A DNA stretch of 37,746 nucleotides, taken from positions 1-37,746 of the forward strand of contig CAZJVD010000022.1 of assembly GCA_964549505.1 (NCBI GenBank), written 5' to 3'. A program made the translations under genes and the position numbers. Shown in pieces: positions 16,715-24,364 of this stretch. Position 1 is the stretch's first letter. Every line of letters starts with the position of its first letter. The notes beneath the pieces were generated by a model, which saw only the letters and a list, made by a program, of their open reading frames with translations, made no database searches and was not told the origin of the DNA. Source of the DNA: CAZJVD01 sp964549505. Lineage in GTDB: Bacteria > Bdellovibrionota > UBA1018 > CAZJVD01.

Positions 16715-17674
16715 ATGTTTGGCATGGAAAACACTCGTTTTCTGGTGTTGGGGTTACCTTTGATCATTTTTCAGAGTGCGGCGTGGTCGTCCACAGAGAA
16801 GGCGGGGACGATTGTGAGCGCAAGTGGTAAGGCGTGGATTCTACGGCCGACCGAAGAGCGAATGTTCGCTCAGTCGGGTCTTGATTTCTATAGTGGTGAC
16901 AGGATTGAAACAGAAGAGAAGAGCCAAGTGAAGCTTCTTTTCACAGATCGGACCATTGTGGATCTCGGTCCCAAAACAAAATTCAAAGTACGTGAGTATC
17001 TCTTAAAAGCGGTTGCCAATCGCATCGTCGATTTGAAAACGGAGCAAGGACTCGTGCGTACTTCGGTGAATAAAAAAGTTCGTGAGCCTGGAAAATTTAC
17101 GTTCCGTACACGTGGAAGCACGATGGGAGTCCGTGGTACGGAGTTTGTCGTTGATATTCCAGCAGACTCGGGACTGAGTGCGACGAGCGAGAATGTCACC
17201 GTGCTTTCCGGAGCCGTCGAAGTTCGGGCGTCTGCGGGAAGTGCGTCGGCAGGAGAGAGTTTCAAAGTATCAGGAGGGGAGTCCTTGTCGCTCGACACTT
17301 CGAATGCGGGGGATGCAGGTTCACGCTCGGTGGCTGGATCAGCGTCATCAACCACGTCCGGCACGGGACCTGCTGTACAGACGGTGAGTTCTGAGAAGAT
17401 GGAACAGATGCACTCCGACTCGTCGTTTCAGGATAAGACGTTCTCGAATGCTGTCGATTTCGGATCGGGCACGTCGTCGGGTGGAGCGGGGCAAACCGGT
17501 GCGGGACAAGTGCTTGGTGTTATCGGTGAGGCATTGGCTTCCGGTGAGCTTGCGCATTTTGGTCCAGTCAACGGTACGCTCTTCCTTCCTCCAGGAGCAC
17601 TTCAGGGCGACGGTCATTCGAATGAACACACGATCTCGGACACGGCTGATATCACCGTGAACTTCATCCAATGA
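16715..17674 (+). CDS. FecR-domain exported protein
   Basis: A 319-residue protein with an N-terminal hydrophobic export signal (ENTRFLVLGLPLIIFQSAAW) and a FecR domain at about 50-165 (GDRIETEEKSQVKLLFTDRT, then TRGSTMGVRGTEFVVD). A long Ser/Gly/Ala-rich low-complexity region follows, with SVAGSASSTTSGTG and SGTSSGGAGQTGAGQ. FecR domains sense or bind surface partners in periplasmic signalling. No sigma factor or FecA-type receptor is adjacent. Two ATGs, 16715 and 16724, are possible and neither has a good Shine-Dalgarno sequence. The stop overlaps the next start (ATGA), linking it to the downstream lipoprotein. Confidence 0.82.
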   Translation: MFGMENTRFLVLGLPLIIFQSAAWSSTEKAGTIVSASGKAWILRPTEERMFAQSGLDFYSGDRIETEEKSQVKLLFTDRTIVDLGPKTKFKVREYLLKAVANRIVDLKTEQGLVRTSVNKKVREPGKFTFRTRGSTMGVRGTEFVVDIPADSGLSATSENVTVLSGAVEVRASAGSASAGESFKVSGGESLSLDTSNAGDAGSRSVAGSASSTTSGTGPAVQTVSSEKMEQMHSDSSFQDKTFSNAVDFGSGTSSGGAGQTGAGQVLGVIGEALASGELAHFGPVNGTLFLPPGALQGDGHSNEHTISDTADITVNFIQ

Positions 17675-18828
17675 ATACGGGCCTCTTGAAAACGAGCATT
17701 CGGATCTTGATGGTTGCAATGAGCATGGGTTGCGCACTCGATGCACGCGATGGAGATACCGCAAAGCTAAGCGTTTCGTTTTCAGGAGTAGACACAGTCA
17801 ATCCTCCTTTGTTTTCACAGCTGATCTACACACCCCAGAGTATTTCCGGAATGGATTGTATCGCGATCAACGTCACGGGTCCCGGCATTCCCCCTAAAGA
17901 TGGAGGGAATCATGGTTCGGGCGGGATTGTTGGTGCGCACTGCAAGTACGCTGGTGAACTTTCGCACACCGCTTCGATCAGTGGACCGTCGACACTCGAG
18001 GTGACGGTTCCCACGGGACCCGACCGTATGGTGCAGGTGGTAGGTCTACGGAGTACCGTGGGCTGTGGTCAAGACATTGCGTCGCAGATTGGGCAGGGCA
18101 ACGGTGCCTTTGATAACGCCTATCCGTTTGCTGGGGAGTTGGGTGCTCGATCCGTTAACATTTTTCAGGATATGGCGATCTCGGTGAACAACACCTACAC
18201 GCCGCTCAAGAGTTTCTCGAACTGCGGAGGCTCGGAGCTCCCACTCGTGGCCGGCTATAAGACGATAGGGAGTGGTCAGTTTTCAACAACGTTTACGAGT
18301 AACGCTATGACGTCGACCTACTTGAACGGTGCCACAGCATTGAGTCCAGCTGAACTTGAGATCGTTTCGGGAGAGCAGTCCGGAACCGTGTACCACGAGA
18401 CCGCCTCGGCTTCGATGTACCCACATATCAACTTCGTTTTCGATGCAACGAGTTTCAATCTGAGTCAGTACAGTTATCTGCAAATCACCTACACCATGAC
18501 GAGTGGCGGAAACTATCCGAGCGCGTGTTCGGGGTCTGGCGTGGCGACCGCCGGTAATGGCTTCATGATCAAAGTTTGGGATCAGGCGGCGGGCGGTTGG
18601 AGTTCGGCGGTCGGGTCGTATGCGAACTTCAATGCGACATCCAGCAGCTTCACGACGACTGGCGAGACAACCGTCAGCTTTGTTAAGGCCAATCATGATA
18701 CAGTATCGGGTTGGGGTCTGTATCCCGGGTCACAGTACATTCACGTCGGTATCAGTACCAATAGTCCGGTCTCGAGTAACTGTGCGGTCCTGAGCGTCGG
18801 TCAAATCGAAGTACGTCCCGTTCTCTGA
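17671..18828 (+). CDS. Large lipoprotein of unknown function
   Basis: A 385-residue protein with a lipobox (ILMVAMSMGC, acylated Cys about 21). The mature part is rich in Ser, Thr, Gly and Tyr with predicted beta structure and several cysteine pairs, such as FSNCGGSELP and PSACSGSG. It looks like a surface adhesive or binding domain, but no named family is recognised. The ATGA overlap with the FecR-domain gene suggests a two-gene operon. Together with the divergent TPR-barrel gene it may form an envelope assembly cluster; that is inference only. Confidence 0.68.
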   Translation: MNTGLLKTSIRILMVAMSMGCALDARDGDTAKLSVSFSGVDTVNPPLFSQLIYTPQSISGMDCIAINVTGPGIPPKDGGNHGSGGIVGAHCKYAGELSHTASISGPSTLEVTVPTGPDRMVQVVGLRSTVGCGQDIASQIGQGNGAFDNAYPFAGELGARSVNIFQDMAISVNNTYTPLKSFSNCGGSELPLVAGYKTIGSGQFSTTFTSNAMTSTYLNGATALSPAELEIVSGEQSGTVYHETASASMYPHINFVFDATSFNLSQYSYLQITYTMTSGGNYPSACSGSGVATAGNGFMIKVWDQAAGGWSSAVGSYANFNATSSSFTTTGETTVSFVKANHDTVSGWGLYPGSQYIHVGISTNSPVSSNCAVLSVGQIEVRPVL

Positions 18829-18836
18829 ATGCCCAT

Positions 18837-18859
18837 AAACGGGTTAGCTTGACCCGTTT
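18837..18859 (+). terminator. Stem-loop between lipoprotein and top6B genes
   Basis: Eight-base arms AAACGGGT and ACCCGTTT around a seven-base loop. The sequence after it is only partly T-rich, so a weak terminator or a symmetric protein-binding site are both possible. Confidence 0.4.
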
Positions 18860-18877
18860 GTCGTATTCTGGTTCAAT
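18849..18877 (+). promoter_or_regulatory. Candidate sigma-70-like promoter of top6B-top6A
   Basis: TTGACC (18849-18854), a 17-base spacer, then TTCAAT (18872-18877). The ATG follows eight bases later with no Shine-Dalgarno sequence, so the transcript would be essentially leaderless. The -35 box overlaps the preceding stem-loop. The -10 match is weak. Confidence 0.3.
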
Positions 18878-18885
18878 CAGGCCCA

Positions 18886-20556
18886 ATGACCAAAAAACTT
18901 CCTGCTATTACCTCGGCGAGTACCGCAGAGTATTTTTCTAAGAATTTGCAGCAAGTCGGGTTCAGTTCACAGCCCAAGGCCGTCCTGACGACACTCAAAG
19001 AAGCAATCGACAACGCATTGGACGCCTGCGAAGACGCCGGCATTCTTCCGAACGTGCGTGTCGAGGTTGAAAAGGTCGGCGAAGGTACCTTGAAAAACTC
19101 GGATCGTGTTCGCGTTCGTGTTGAAGACAATGGGCCAGGCATTGAGGTCGACGATCTTCCGAAAGTGTTTGGCGAGTACTTGGCTTCGAGTAAGTTCGGT
19201 CGAGGTCGCTGTTCGCGCGGTCAGCAAGGGATTGGAATCTCAGCCGCTACGACGTGGGCACAGATGACCGGAGCCACAGGCGTTCGTGTTCAGACGAAGA
19301 CAGCCAAGATGCGCAAGGCGATTTCGGCCGTGGTCGAAGTCGATTTCAAGCATAACAAAGGTGTTTTCAAAGAAAAGGATACCATCGATTGGAAGCAGCC
19401 GACGGGCACGTCGGTGGAGTTCTTAATTGATGGTCGTATTCAGCTCAATGGTGAAGGTGGGTTGATCAACTATCTGCAGGGCACGGTTCTTGTGAACCCA
19501 CATCTGACGCTCGTACATAAGCTCGCCGACCAACCCGAAGAGACAATTGATCGCGTGTCGGATACGGTGCCCGAGATCCCGGATGCAACCGATCCCCATC
19601 CTCATACAATGAAGCTCGGGGAGTTCATGTCGCACTCGCATCTTTTTGGAAAAGTCAAAGCGAGTGCTTGGCTCAAAAAGGGATTTTCGCGAGTGAGCGA
19701 TCTCGTTCTAACGGATCTGACTAAGAACCAAGGAATCAAGAAAGCCGTTCTTGAGAAGAGTGTCGATCACCTAACCGATGAGGACTTTAAGGCGCTTTAC
19801 TCGGCTCTTCAGAAGGCCGAGCTACGAGCCCCATCGACTCAGTCGGTTTTGACGATCGGAGAAGAGGCGCTTTCGAAGAGCATCAAGCGGTTAGGGGCCA
19901 TTGACTTCTTCAGTGTCGTGAGCCGTAAGCCGGCGATCTGTGACTTTAAACCCGTACAGGTCGAAGTGGCCGTCGCGAGACTTCTCGGTAAAGGAAGTCC
20001 CGAAGACGAACCCGTGCAGATCCTGCGTTTCGCAAATCGTGTTCCACTGCAGTTCGATAAGGCGGGGTGTGCGATTACGAAGGCGATCTTGACTGTCAAT
20101 TGGAAGTCGTATGGTTTAGCTCAGCCGAAAGACTCGCTGCCTCTCGGTGCTTACATTATCGCCGTGAGTGTTGTGTCGCCGTTCATTAAGTTTAAGAACG
20201 CTTCAAAAGAGACGATCGATGCGTCCGATGAGCTGGTCGAAGAGATCCGTCGTGCCCTGATGCAAGCCGGGCAACGTCTTTCGAAGCATTTGAGGCGTGA
20301 AGGAAAAGAAGCGGCGCTCGAAGAAAAGATCCGCCATATCGAACAATTTGGCCCGATCTTAGTTGAGGGGCTCACGCGGATTGCGAAGGCATCGAGCGCT
20401 CGTCAGAAAAAAGCCGAGGAAGGCCTTATGAAACTCCTCGGGCGTGACACAAAGGACGCGCAATCGGAACTGAAAGAAGCGCAAGCCATTCTCAAGGCTC
20501 AAATCGAAAAAGAAGAAACGAAGAAGAAAGAGGAAGATCCAGATGGCGACGCATAA
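18886..20556 (+). CDS. top6B: DNA topoisomerase VI subunit B (GHKL ATPase)
   Basis: A 556-residue protein whose order of domains matches archaeal Top6B. It has a GHKL ATPase with N box EAIDNALDAC (about 39-48), VEDNGPGI, and the long glycine loop SRGQQGIGISAA (about 110-121). An H2TH-like helical insert comes near 280-330, and the transducer segment reads LRFANRVPLQFDKAGCAITK, then NWKSYGL. A lysine- and glutamate-rich tail ends the protein. With Top6A it forms the A2B2 type IIB enzyme that relaxes and decatenates DNA by ATP-driven double-strand passage. Top6A starts 14 bases inside this gene, so the two are translationally coupled. Topo VI is typical of archaea and plants and only scattered in bacteria, which suggests old transfer. 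Confidence 0.95.
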   Translation: MTKKLPAITSASTAEYFSKNLQQVGFSSQPKAVLTTLKEAIDNALDACEDAGILPNVRVEVEKVGEGTLKNSDRVRVRVEDNGPGIEVDDLPKVFGEYLASSKFGRGRCSRGQQGIGISAATTWAQMTGATGVRVQTKTAKMRKAISAVVEVDFKHNKGVFKEKDTIDWKQPTGTSVEFLIDGRIQLNGEGGLINYLQGTVLVNPHLTLVHKLADQPEETIDRVSDTVPEIPDATDPHPHTMKLGEFMSHSHLFGKVKASAWLKKGFSRVSDLVLTDLTKNQGIKKAVLEKSVDHLTDEDFKALYSALQKAELRAPSTQSVLTIGEEALSKSIKRLGAIDFFSVVSRKPAICDFKPVQVEVAVARLLGKGSPEDEPVQILRFANRVPLQFDKAGCAITKAILTVNWKSYGLAQPKDSLPLGAYIIAVSVVSPFIKFKNASKETIDASDELVEEIRRALMQAGQRLSKHLRREGKEAALEEKIRHIEQFGPILVEGLTRIAKASSARQKKAEEGLMKLLGRDTKDAQSELKEAQAILKAQIEKEETKKKEEDPDGDA

Positions 20557-21700
20557 GACCGGCCTCGGTGTTGATGTCCCAAAGTTGAGCAGGAGCCTCT
20601 GTGATGCGCTTCTGTCCGATCTCGAAAAAGCCAAGCGCCCCGTTCTCACGGCCGTCAAGTGTGCGTTGGATAATGCTCTTTATGATCATCGCGAAGGGTT
20701 TTTAACGCCTGGGAAGAAGCGTGTCGCGACGGAACTCAACGTCAGTTCTGTAAAAAAGATGTCGCGTGCGGTCTTCATGCTCGAAATTCTACTGAGAAAC
20801 CTTGAGGTGGGCGCCGTCAACACGAAGCGGGAGCTCTATTATATTTCGAAGGGTGAAACCAAACACAATGCACGCTTGCGCGCCCTTGATTTTGCAGAGC
20901 AAGAGGAGTCGGATTCCACGATCGACTTCATCTGCGAGATTTTAGAATGCTATCGCGAAGAGGTGAACTGCTACGCGAACGATCGCGGTGGTCAAACGTA
21001 TTCTCAAGAGCTTGTCGTCGAAGAGACCTTGCCCGACGGTACGAAAGCCACGATCGATCTCTCGCGTTTAGGCACTAGTCCTTTTCAACCCAAGAACCGT
21101 CCTCAGAACTTGAAACTCACGGCTAAGAAGAAAATCGACTTCTGTGTGATCGTTGAGTCAGAGGGTACGGCTAATACCTTGGTGGCCAATGGGTTTACGA
21201 AGCGACACAAGTCGATCCTTATCGGTTCGCAGGGTGTGCCTTCGAACGCTGTGCGGGGGTGGGTGAAACGGATTCAGGATCAGCTCAAAGTGCCGAGTTT
21301 CTTCTTTGGCGATCTTGACGCCTATACGATGCAAAATATTTTCCGTACGTTGAAAGCGGGTTCGGCCGCGTCGCTCATTCGAAACGCAGACTACAGTGCT
21401 CCCGATGTTCGCTTCTTAGGTGTCTTACCGGAGGATATCAAGACATACGATCTCAGTGACTACCCGGTAAAAGAAAACGATGCCCAAGAAGTTCGAGCGC
21501 TTAAGAAATGCCGAGACGCTTTGGACAACGATCCATTCTTTAAAGACAAAAGAAACAAGGGTCTCGCGGAGATTCTAAGATGGCTACTCAAGCACAAGCG
21601 ACGGTGCGAGCAGCAAGCCTTCTTTACGGTCGACCCGCGGGATCCGACAATGCCGGAAAAGATTATTGTCGAAAAAATCAAAAAGGGAATTTATGTCTGA
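20543..21700 (+). CDS. top6A: DNA topoisomerase VI subunit A (Spo11-like cleavage subunit)
   Basis: A 385-residue protein, close to the usual length. The winged-helix (5Y-CAP) domain carries the catalytic tyrosine region NTKRELYY (Y99/Y100; one of these forms the 5'-phosphotyrosyl link). The Toprim domain has CVIVESEGTANTL with E205 and the acidic pair in FFGDLDAY (D257 and D259), where archaeal enzymes usually have DGDPYG. All metal-binding acids are kept. GAGGAAG lies seven bases before the ATG, inside top6B. The 3' end overlaps the stop of the convergent histone gene by ten bases. Complete and apparently functional with Top6B. Confidence 0.95.
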   Translation: MATHKTGLGVDVPKLSRSLCDALLSDLEKAKRPVLTAVKCALDNALYDHREGFLTPGKKRVATELNVSSVKKMSRAVFMLEILLRNLEVGAVNTKRELYYISKGETKHNARLRALDFAEQEESDSTIDFICEILECYREEVNCYANDRGGQTYSQELVVEETLPDGTKATIDLSRLGTSPFQPKNRPQNLKLTAKKKIDFCVIVESEGTANTLVANGFTKRHKSILIGSQGVPSNAVRGWVKRIQDQLKVPSFFFGDLDAYTMQNIFRTLKAGSAASLIRNADYSAPDVRFLGVLPEDIKTYDLSDYPVKENDAQEVRALKKCRDALDNDPFFKDKRNKGLAEILRWLLKHKRRCEQQAFFTVDPRDPTMPEKIIVEKIKKGIYV

Positions 21701-21882
21701 AAATCGCGATCCATGACGGTCTTTCGGCCGTCATTCTTTGCGCTTTGAATCGCATGATCGCAAAGGGCGCGGATTTTCTGAGTGAGGACCTCAGCAACAG
21801 AGCCTGAGGTATTCATTCCACCAGCTTCTTTGATGTATTTTTTGAGTTTCGAGACAACGACGAGAGTTTCAGCTTCTGACAT
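21691..21882 (-). CDS. Bacterial histone-fold DNA-binding protein
   Basis: A 63-residue protein that fits a single histone fold: helix 1 at about 7-19 (LVVVSKLKKYIKEA), loop 1, the long helix 2 at about 28-51 (GSVAEVLTQKIRALCDHAIQ), loop 2 with the histone signature GRKTV (52-56), and a very short helix 3 with RDF. GRKT is the conserved DNA-binding loop of archaeal histones. The shortened last helix and overall size recall Bdellovibrio bacteriovorus Bd0055, a major chromatin protein. It probably forms dimers on DNA. GGAGGTG, inside the end of the FKBP gene, lies ten bases before the ATG, so it is cotranscribed with that gene. It is tail-to-tail with top6A, overlapping by ten bases. Confidence 0.85.
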   Translation of the reverse strand: MSEAETLVVVSKLKKYIKEAGGMNTSGSVAEVLTQKIRALCDHAIQSAKNDGRKTVMDRDFQT

Positions 21883-21885
21883 GGT

Positions 21886-22335
21886 TTAGCGCACCTCCAA
21901 AAGTTCAACTTCAAATACGAGGGTTGAATCGGGCGGAATGAGGTTTCCCGCGCCGCGTTTTCCGTAAGCAAGATCCGAGGGAATCGTCAGCTTACGTTTC
22001 TCGCCGACCTTCATTCCTTCAAGACCCAGGTCCCAGCCCCGGATGACCTGTCCGACACCATAAATAAACATGAAGGGCTTTCCGCGCTTCAATGAGGTGT
22101 CAAAGACGCTGCCGTTAGACTCTAGCGACCCTGTGTAATGAACACTGATCGACTTTCCTTTTTCAACAACAGCCCCCGTGCCTTCTTTCAATACTTCGAC
22201 ACGTACGCCCACACTTGCACCTTCGTCCTTCTTTTCAAATGTTGCTCCTCCGCCGAAGCCTCCACCTTTGAAATACTTCATGTAGAAGAAAGCACCGCCG
22301 CCGACTAGCAACACCAGAATTAGTAATGTTCTCAT
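21886..22335 (-). CDS. Membrane-anchored FKBP-type peptidyl-prolyl isomerase
   Basis: A 149-residue protein with an N-terminal membrane anchor or signal (LLILVLLVGGGAFFYMKYF), a glycine-rich linker, and an FKBP domain from about 45 to the end (VHYTGSLESNGSVFDTSLKR, VIRGWDLGLEGMKVGEKRKL, IPSDLAYGKRGAGNLIPPDS, FEVELL). It catalyses cis-trans proline isomerisation, probably in the periplasm. The conserved active-site residues (Y, FD, W, Y) are present. The histone gene starts three bases after its stop, so a shared mRNA is likely. It is divergent from uppP with a 57-base gap. Confidence 0.9.
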   Translation of the reverse strand: MRTLLILVLLVGGGAFFYMKYFKGGGFGGGATFEKKDEGASVGVRVEVLKEGTGAVVEKGKSISVHYTGSLESNGSVFDTSLKRGKPFMFIYGVGQVIRGWDLGLEGMKVGEKRKLTIPSDLAYGKRGAGNLIPPDSTLVFEVELLEVR

Positions 22336-22392
22336 GGTCTTCGCCGTTTTCTCACACTGCGATTGATTTGGGGAGTAAAATCTAGGGAATTT

Positions 22393-23193
22393 ATGACTAG
22401 CTTTGACGCAGTAGTTTACGGAGTGGTCCAGGGAGTGACGGAATATCTGCCGATTTCAAGCTCGGCGCACCTTATTTTGCTTCCGCGGGTTCTTGGTGTT
22501 GAGGATCCTGGTCTAGCATTTGATGTTTTTCTTCATCTTGGGACGCTTTTGGCAACCGTCGGTTTTTTCTGGCGCGATTGGTGGGCGATCCTGTTTCCAC
22601 GAGGATCAGTCGGAGCCAGCGATGGTCAAACTGGGTTGAGTTTCAAACTGATTGTCGTCGCAACCGTGCCTGCGCTTGTTGCCGGCGCACTTCTTCATCA
22701 TCTGGCGGAAACTATTTTTCGTAGTCCGTATGTGTTGATCGGGACGCTCGCACTCGGCGGGATACTTTTAGCTGTCGTCGATCGGAAATGTTCGAGTGTC
22801 CGTAGTCTTCGTTCTATCACGTACAAGGACGCGTTTTGGGTCGGGTGTTTTCAATGCCTAGCGCTCGTCCCTGGTATGTCACGAAGCGGATCGACGATGA
22901 TGGGCGCGCGGTTTCTTGGCTTTGAGCGTTCGGATGCTGCTCGATTCTCGTTTCTCATATCGGGACCGGTGACAGCCGCCGCCGTCGTTTTCGAACTTCG
23001 GAAGTTTGGTGCGCTTGTGGATTCGATCGGTGACGTTTGGGTTCTCATAATCGCGTTTGCGACGTCACTTATCGCAGGCGTACTGACTATTCGATGGCTA
23101 CTGGGTGTTGTCCGTAAAATCGGATTTGATATTTTTATGATTTACCGAGTGTTGCTTGCGGGAGTGCTCGCGATTTGGCTGTTTCGTTCATGA
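22393..23193 (+). CDS. uppP: Undecaprenyl-diphosphatase UppP
   Basis: A 266-residue integral membrane enzyme that dephosphorylates undecaprenyl diphosphate, recycling the lipid carrier for peptidoglycan and other surface polymers; it also gives bacitracin resistance. Motifs GVVQGVTEYLPISSSAHL (N-terminal catalytic loop) and PGMSRSGSTMMGARFLGFER (second loop) are intact, with about eight membrane segments. The ATG at 22393 is preferred to 22363 because AGGGAA precedes it by five bases and the family begins there. A TAAAAT hexamer at 22377-22382 may be its -10 box. Its last 59 bases overlap the convergent LOG gene. Confidence 0.93.
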   Translation: MTSFDAVVYGVVQGVTEYLPISSSAHLILLPRVLGVEDPGLAFDVFLHLGTLLATVGFFWRDWWAILFPRGSVGASDGQTGLSFKLIVVATVPALVAGALLHHLAETIFRSPYVLIGTLALGGILLAVVDRKCSSVRSLRSITYKDAFWVGCFQCLALVPGMSRSGSTMMGARFLGFERSDAARFSFLISGPVTAAAVVFELRKFGALVDSIGDVWVLIIAFATSLIAGVLTIRWLLGVVRKIGFDIFMIYRVLLAGVLAIWLFRS

Positions 23194-23833
23194 TCGCCGC
23201 TAAGCGCGCGCGCACTTCTTCGAAGCTATCGGTCACGAGCCATTGAGGCGTGTGCGGGGGGACAACGGCGCCTCCGTCTTCAAGGGCGACGCGGATCCAA
23301 TCAACAAATCCGGACCAAAACTTTGTACCAACCAAGATGATCGGACGTTCCTGGATCTTCCTCGTGCGCATCAAGGTGAGGACTTCGGAGAGTTCATCGA
23401 GTGTGCCGAAGCCGCCGGGTAGAAAAACAAAAGCCTTACCGTAATGAAATAGAAAATACTTTCGAACAAAGAAGTACCGGGCAACGAAGAACCGGTCGAG
23501 GTAGTCGTTCGCGCGTTGTTCGGTGTGAATAAGAATGTTGATCCCGAGGCTTTCACGTCGTGGTTGGGCGTTTCGCGAATAACGTTTGTCGCCGTTACGA
23601 GCGTCGAGGAAACCCCGGTTCGCTGCTTCCATCAGTCCCGGTCCGCCACCCGTCAGTATCGACGCGCCGGCTTCGTAGATCGCGCGTCCGGTCTGCATGC
23701 CGACGTCGTAGTGAGCGTGATCGGATCCAAATCGCGCTGAGCCAAAAACCGTGACATGCTCGCGGCCGCGATGAGAAAAGAAAAATCCTTTGACGAATTC
23801 GATCGGTACCAGGAAAGGAAGGAGAAGATCCAC
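23135..23833 (-). CDS. LOG-family protein (nucleotide phosphoribohydrolase-like)
   Basis: A 232-residue LOG (TIGR00730-type) protein. It has VTVFGSAR at 27-34, GGGPGLMEAANRG at 62-74 and PGGFGTLDE at 139-147, the catalytic signature of nucleoside 5'-monophosphate phosphoribohydrolases that release free bases, as in cytokinin activation and bacterial nucleotide salvage. The start is the GTG at 23833, because a TAG lies in frame just three bases further upstream. Four bases beyond that GTG the MITE-like element begins. No Shine-Dalgarno sequence precedes the GTG, so the insertion has probably cut this gene off from the acnA transcript or replaced its promoter. Confidence 0.85.
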   Translation of the reverse strand: MDLLLPFLVPIEFVKGFFFSHRGREHVTVFGSARFGSDHAHYDVGMQTGRAIYEAGASILTGGGPGLMEAANRGFLDARNGDKRYSRNAQPRRESLGINILIHTEQRANDYLDRFFVARYFFVRKYFLFHYGKAFVFLPGGFGTLDELSEVLTLMRTRKIQERPIILVGTKFWSGFVDWIRVALEDGGAVVPPHTPQWLVTDSFEEVRARLAAIMNETAKSRALPQATLGKS

Positions 23834-23837
23834 GGCC

Positions 23838-24106
23838 TAGGGCGTGTCCTCATTTGTTATGACCGCTCGCGAATGGCAGTTCGATCCCAGTCTGAGGCGC
23901 GAGAAGCGAAGTGTACTCTTGGTACTCGAGCGACGAGGAACGAAAGAATGGGGTCGAACTGCCTTCGCCCAAAGGGTTGAAGCGTATTTTAGATATGGCA
24001 TCGTCACTCCTCCTCGATTTAGAACCACTAAATCGTCGTCGTCGTTCCTCGCCTTATCTAAAATACGCTTCAACGAGCTGGTCATAACAAATGAGGACAC
24101 GCCCTA
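23838..24106. mobile_element. MITE-like element with nested inverted repeats and TA duplication
   Basis: The 265-bp element (23840-24104) has perfect 25-bp terminal repeats (23840-23864 and 24080-24104; the outer end reads GGGCGTGTCC) and is flanked by TA on both sides. Inside are further complementary arms: 23875-23889 with 23949-23963 (14/15), 23977-23994 with 24056-24073 (18/18), and a hairpin at 24015-24035 (8-bp stem, 5-base loop). It encodes no transposase; the open frames in it are mirror images from the terminal repeats. TA duplication fits IS630/Tc1-mariner or some IS5 groups, so it probably moves in trans. It sits in the stop codon of the 86-residue gene, between that gene and the LOG gene. 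Confidence 0.85.
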
Positions 24107-24364
24107 ACGCTTTCGAACTTTTTTCTTACCGAGGACGCCTTCTTCGATCAGTTTTCGGTTGGCTTTCACGGTGCCTTCGCGATCTTCGTTTAAAATCTGC
24201 TCGATCGCGTGGAGTTCGTCTTCGAGTTCCCACTTTGACATGAGAAAAAGCGACAGCTCTTCATGAGTCTTAGGTTGTTCAAGGCTTTCGTGAACCTTGA
24301 GCTTATGGCGTATCGCCAATGTTCGCTGGATCAGTTCGATCTTTCGATCGCGTAATAAACTCAT
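24104..24364 (-). CDS. Small charged helical protein, acnA operon
   Basis: An 86-residue protein of unknown function, strongly charged and predicted all helical (ELIQRTLAIRHKLKVHESLE, LMSKWELEDELHAIEQILNE), ending in a basic tail (GKKKVRKR). A coiled coil or nucleic-acid or protein-binding helical hairpin is plausible. Its ATG overlaps the acnA stop (ATGA), so it is translationally coupled. Its TAG stop is formed at the border of the MITE-like element: removing the element and one TA gives CGT TAG GCC GTG, with the same stop and the LOG start directly after it. So the protein is unchanged by the insertion. Confidence 0.7.
   Translation of the reverse strand: MSLLRDRKIELIQRTLAIRHKLKVHESLEQPKTHEELSLFLMSKWELEDELHAIEQILNEDREGTVKANRKLIEEGVLGKKKVRKR

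Noticed and set aside
23837..24107. Two mirror-image open frames of 87 codons on opposite strands, both beginning MSSFVMT and ending VITNEDTP
   Set aside because: Both arise from the terminal inverted repeats of the MITE-like element, not from a gene.
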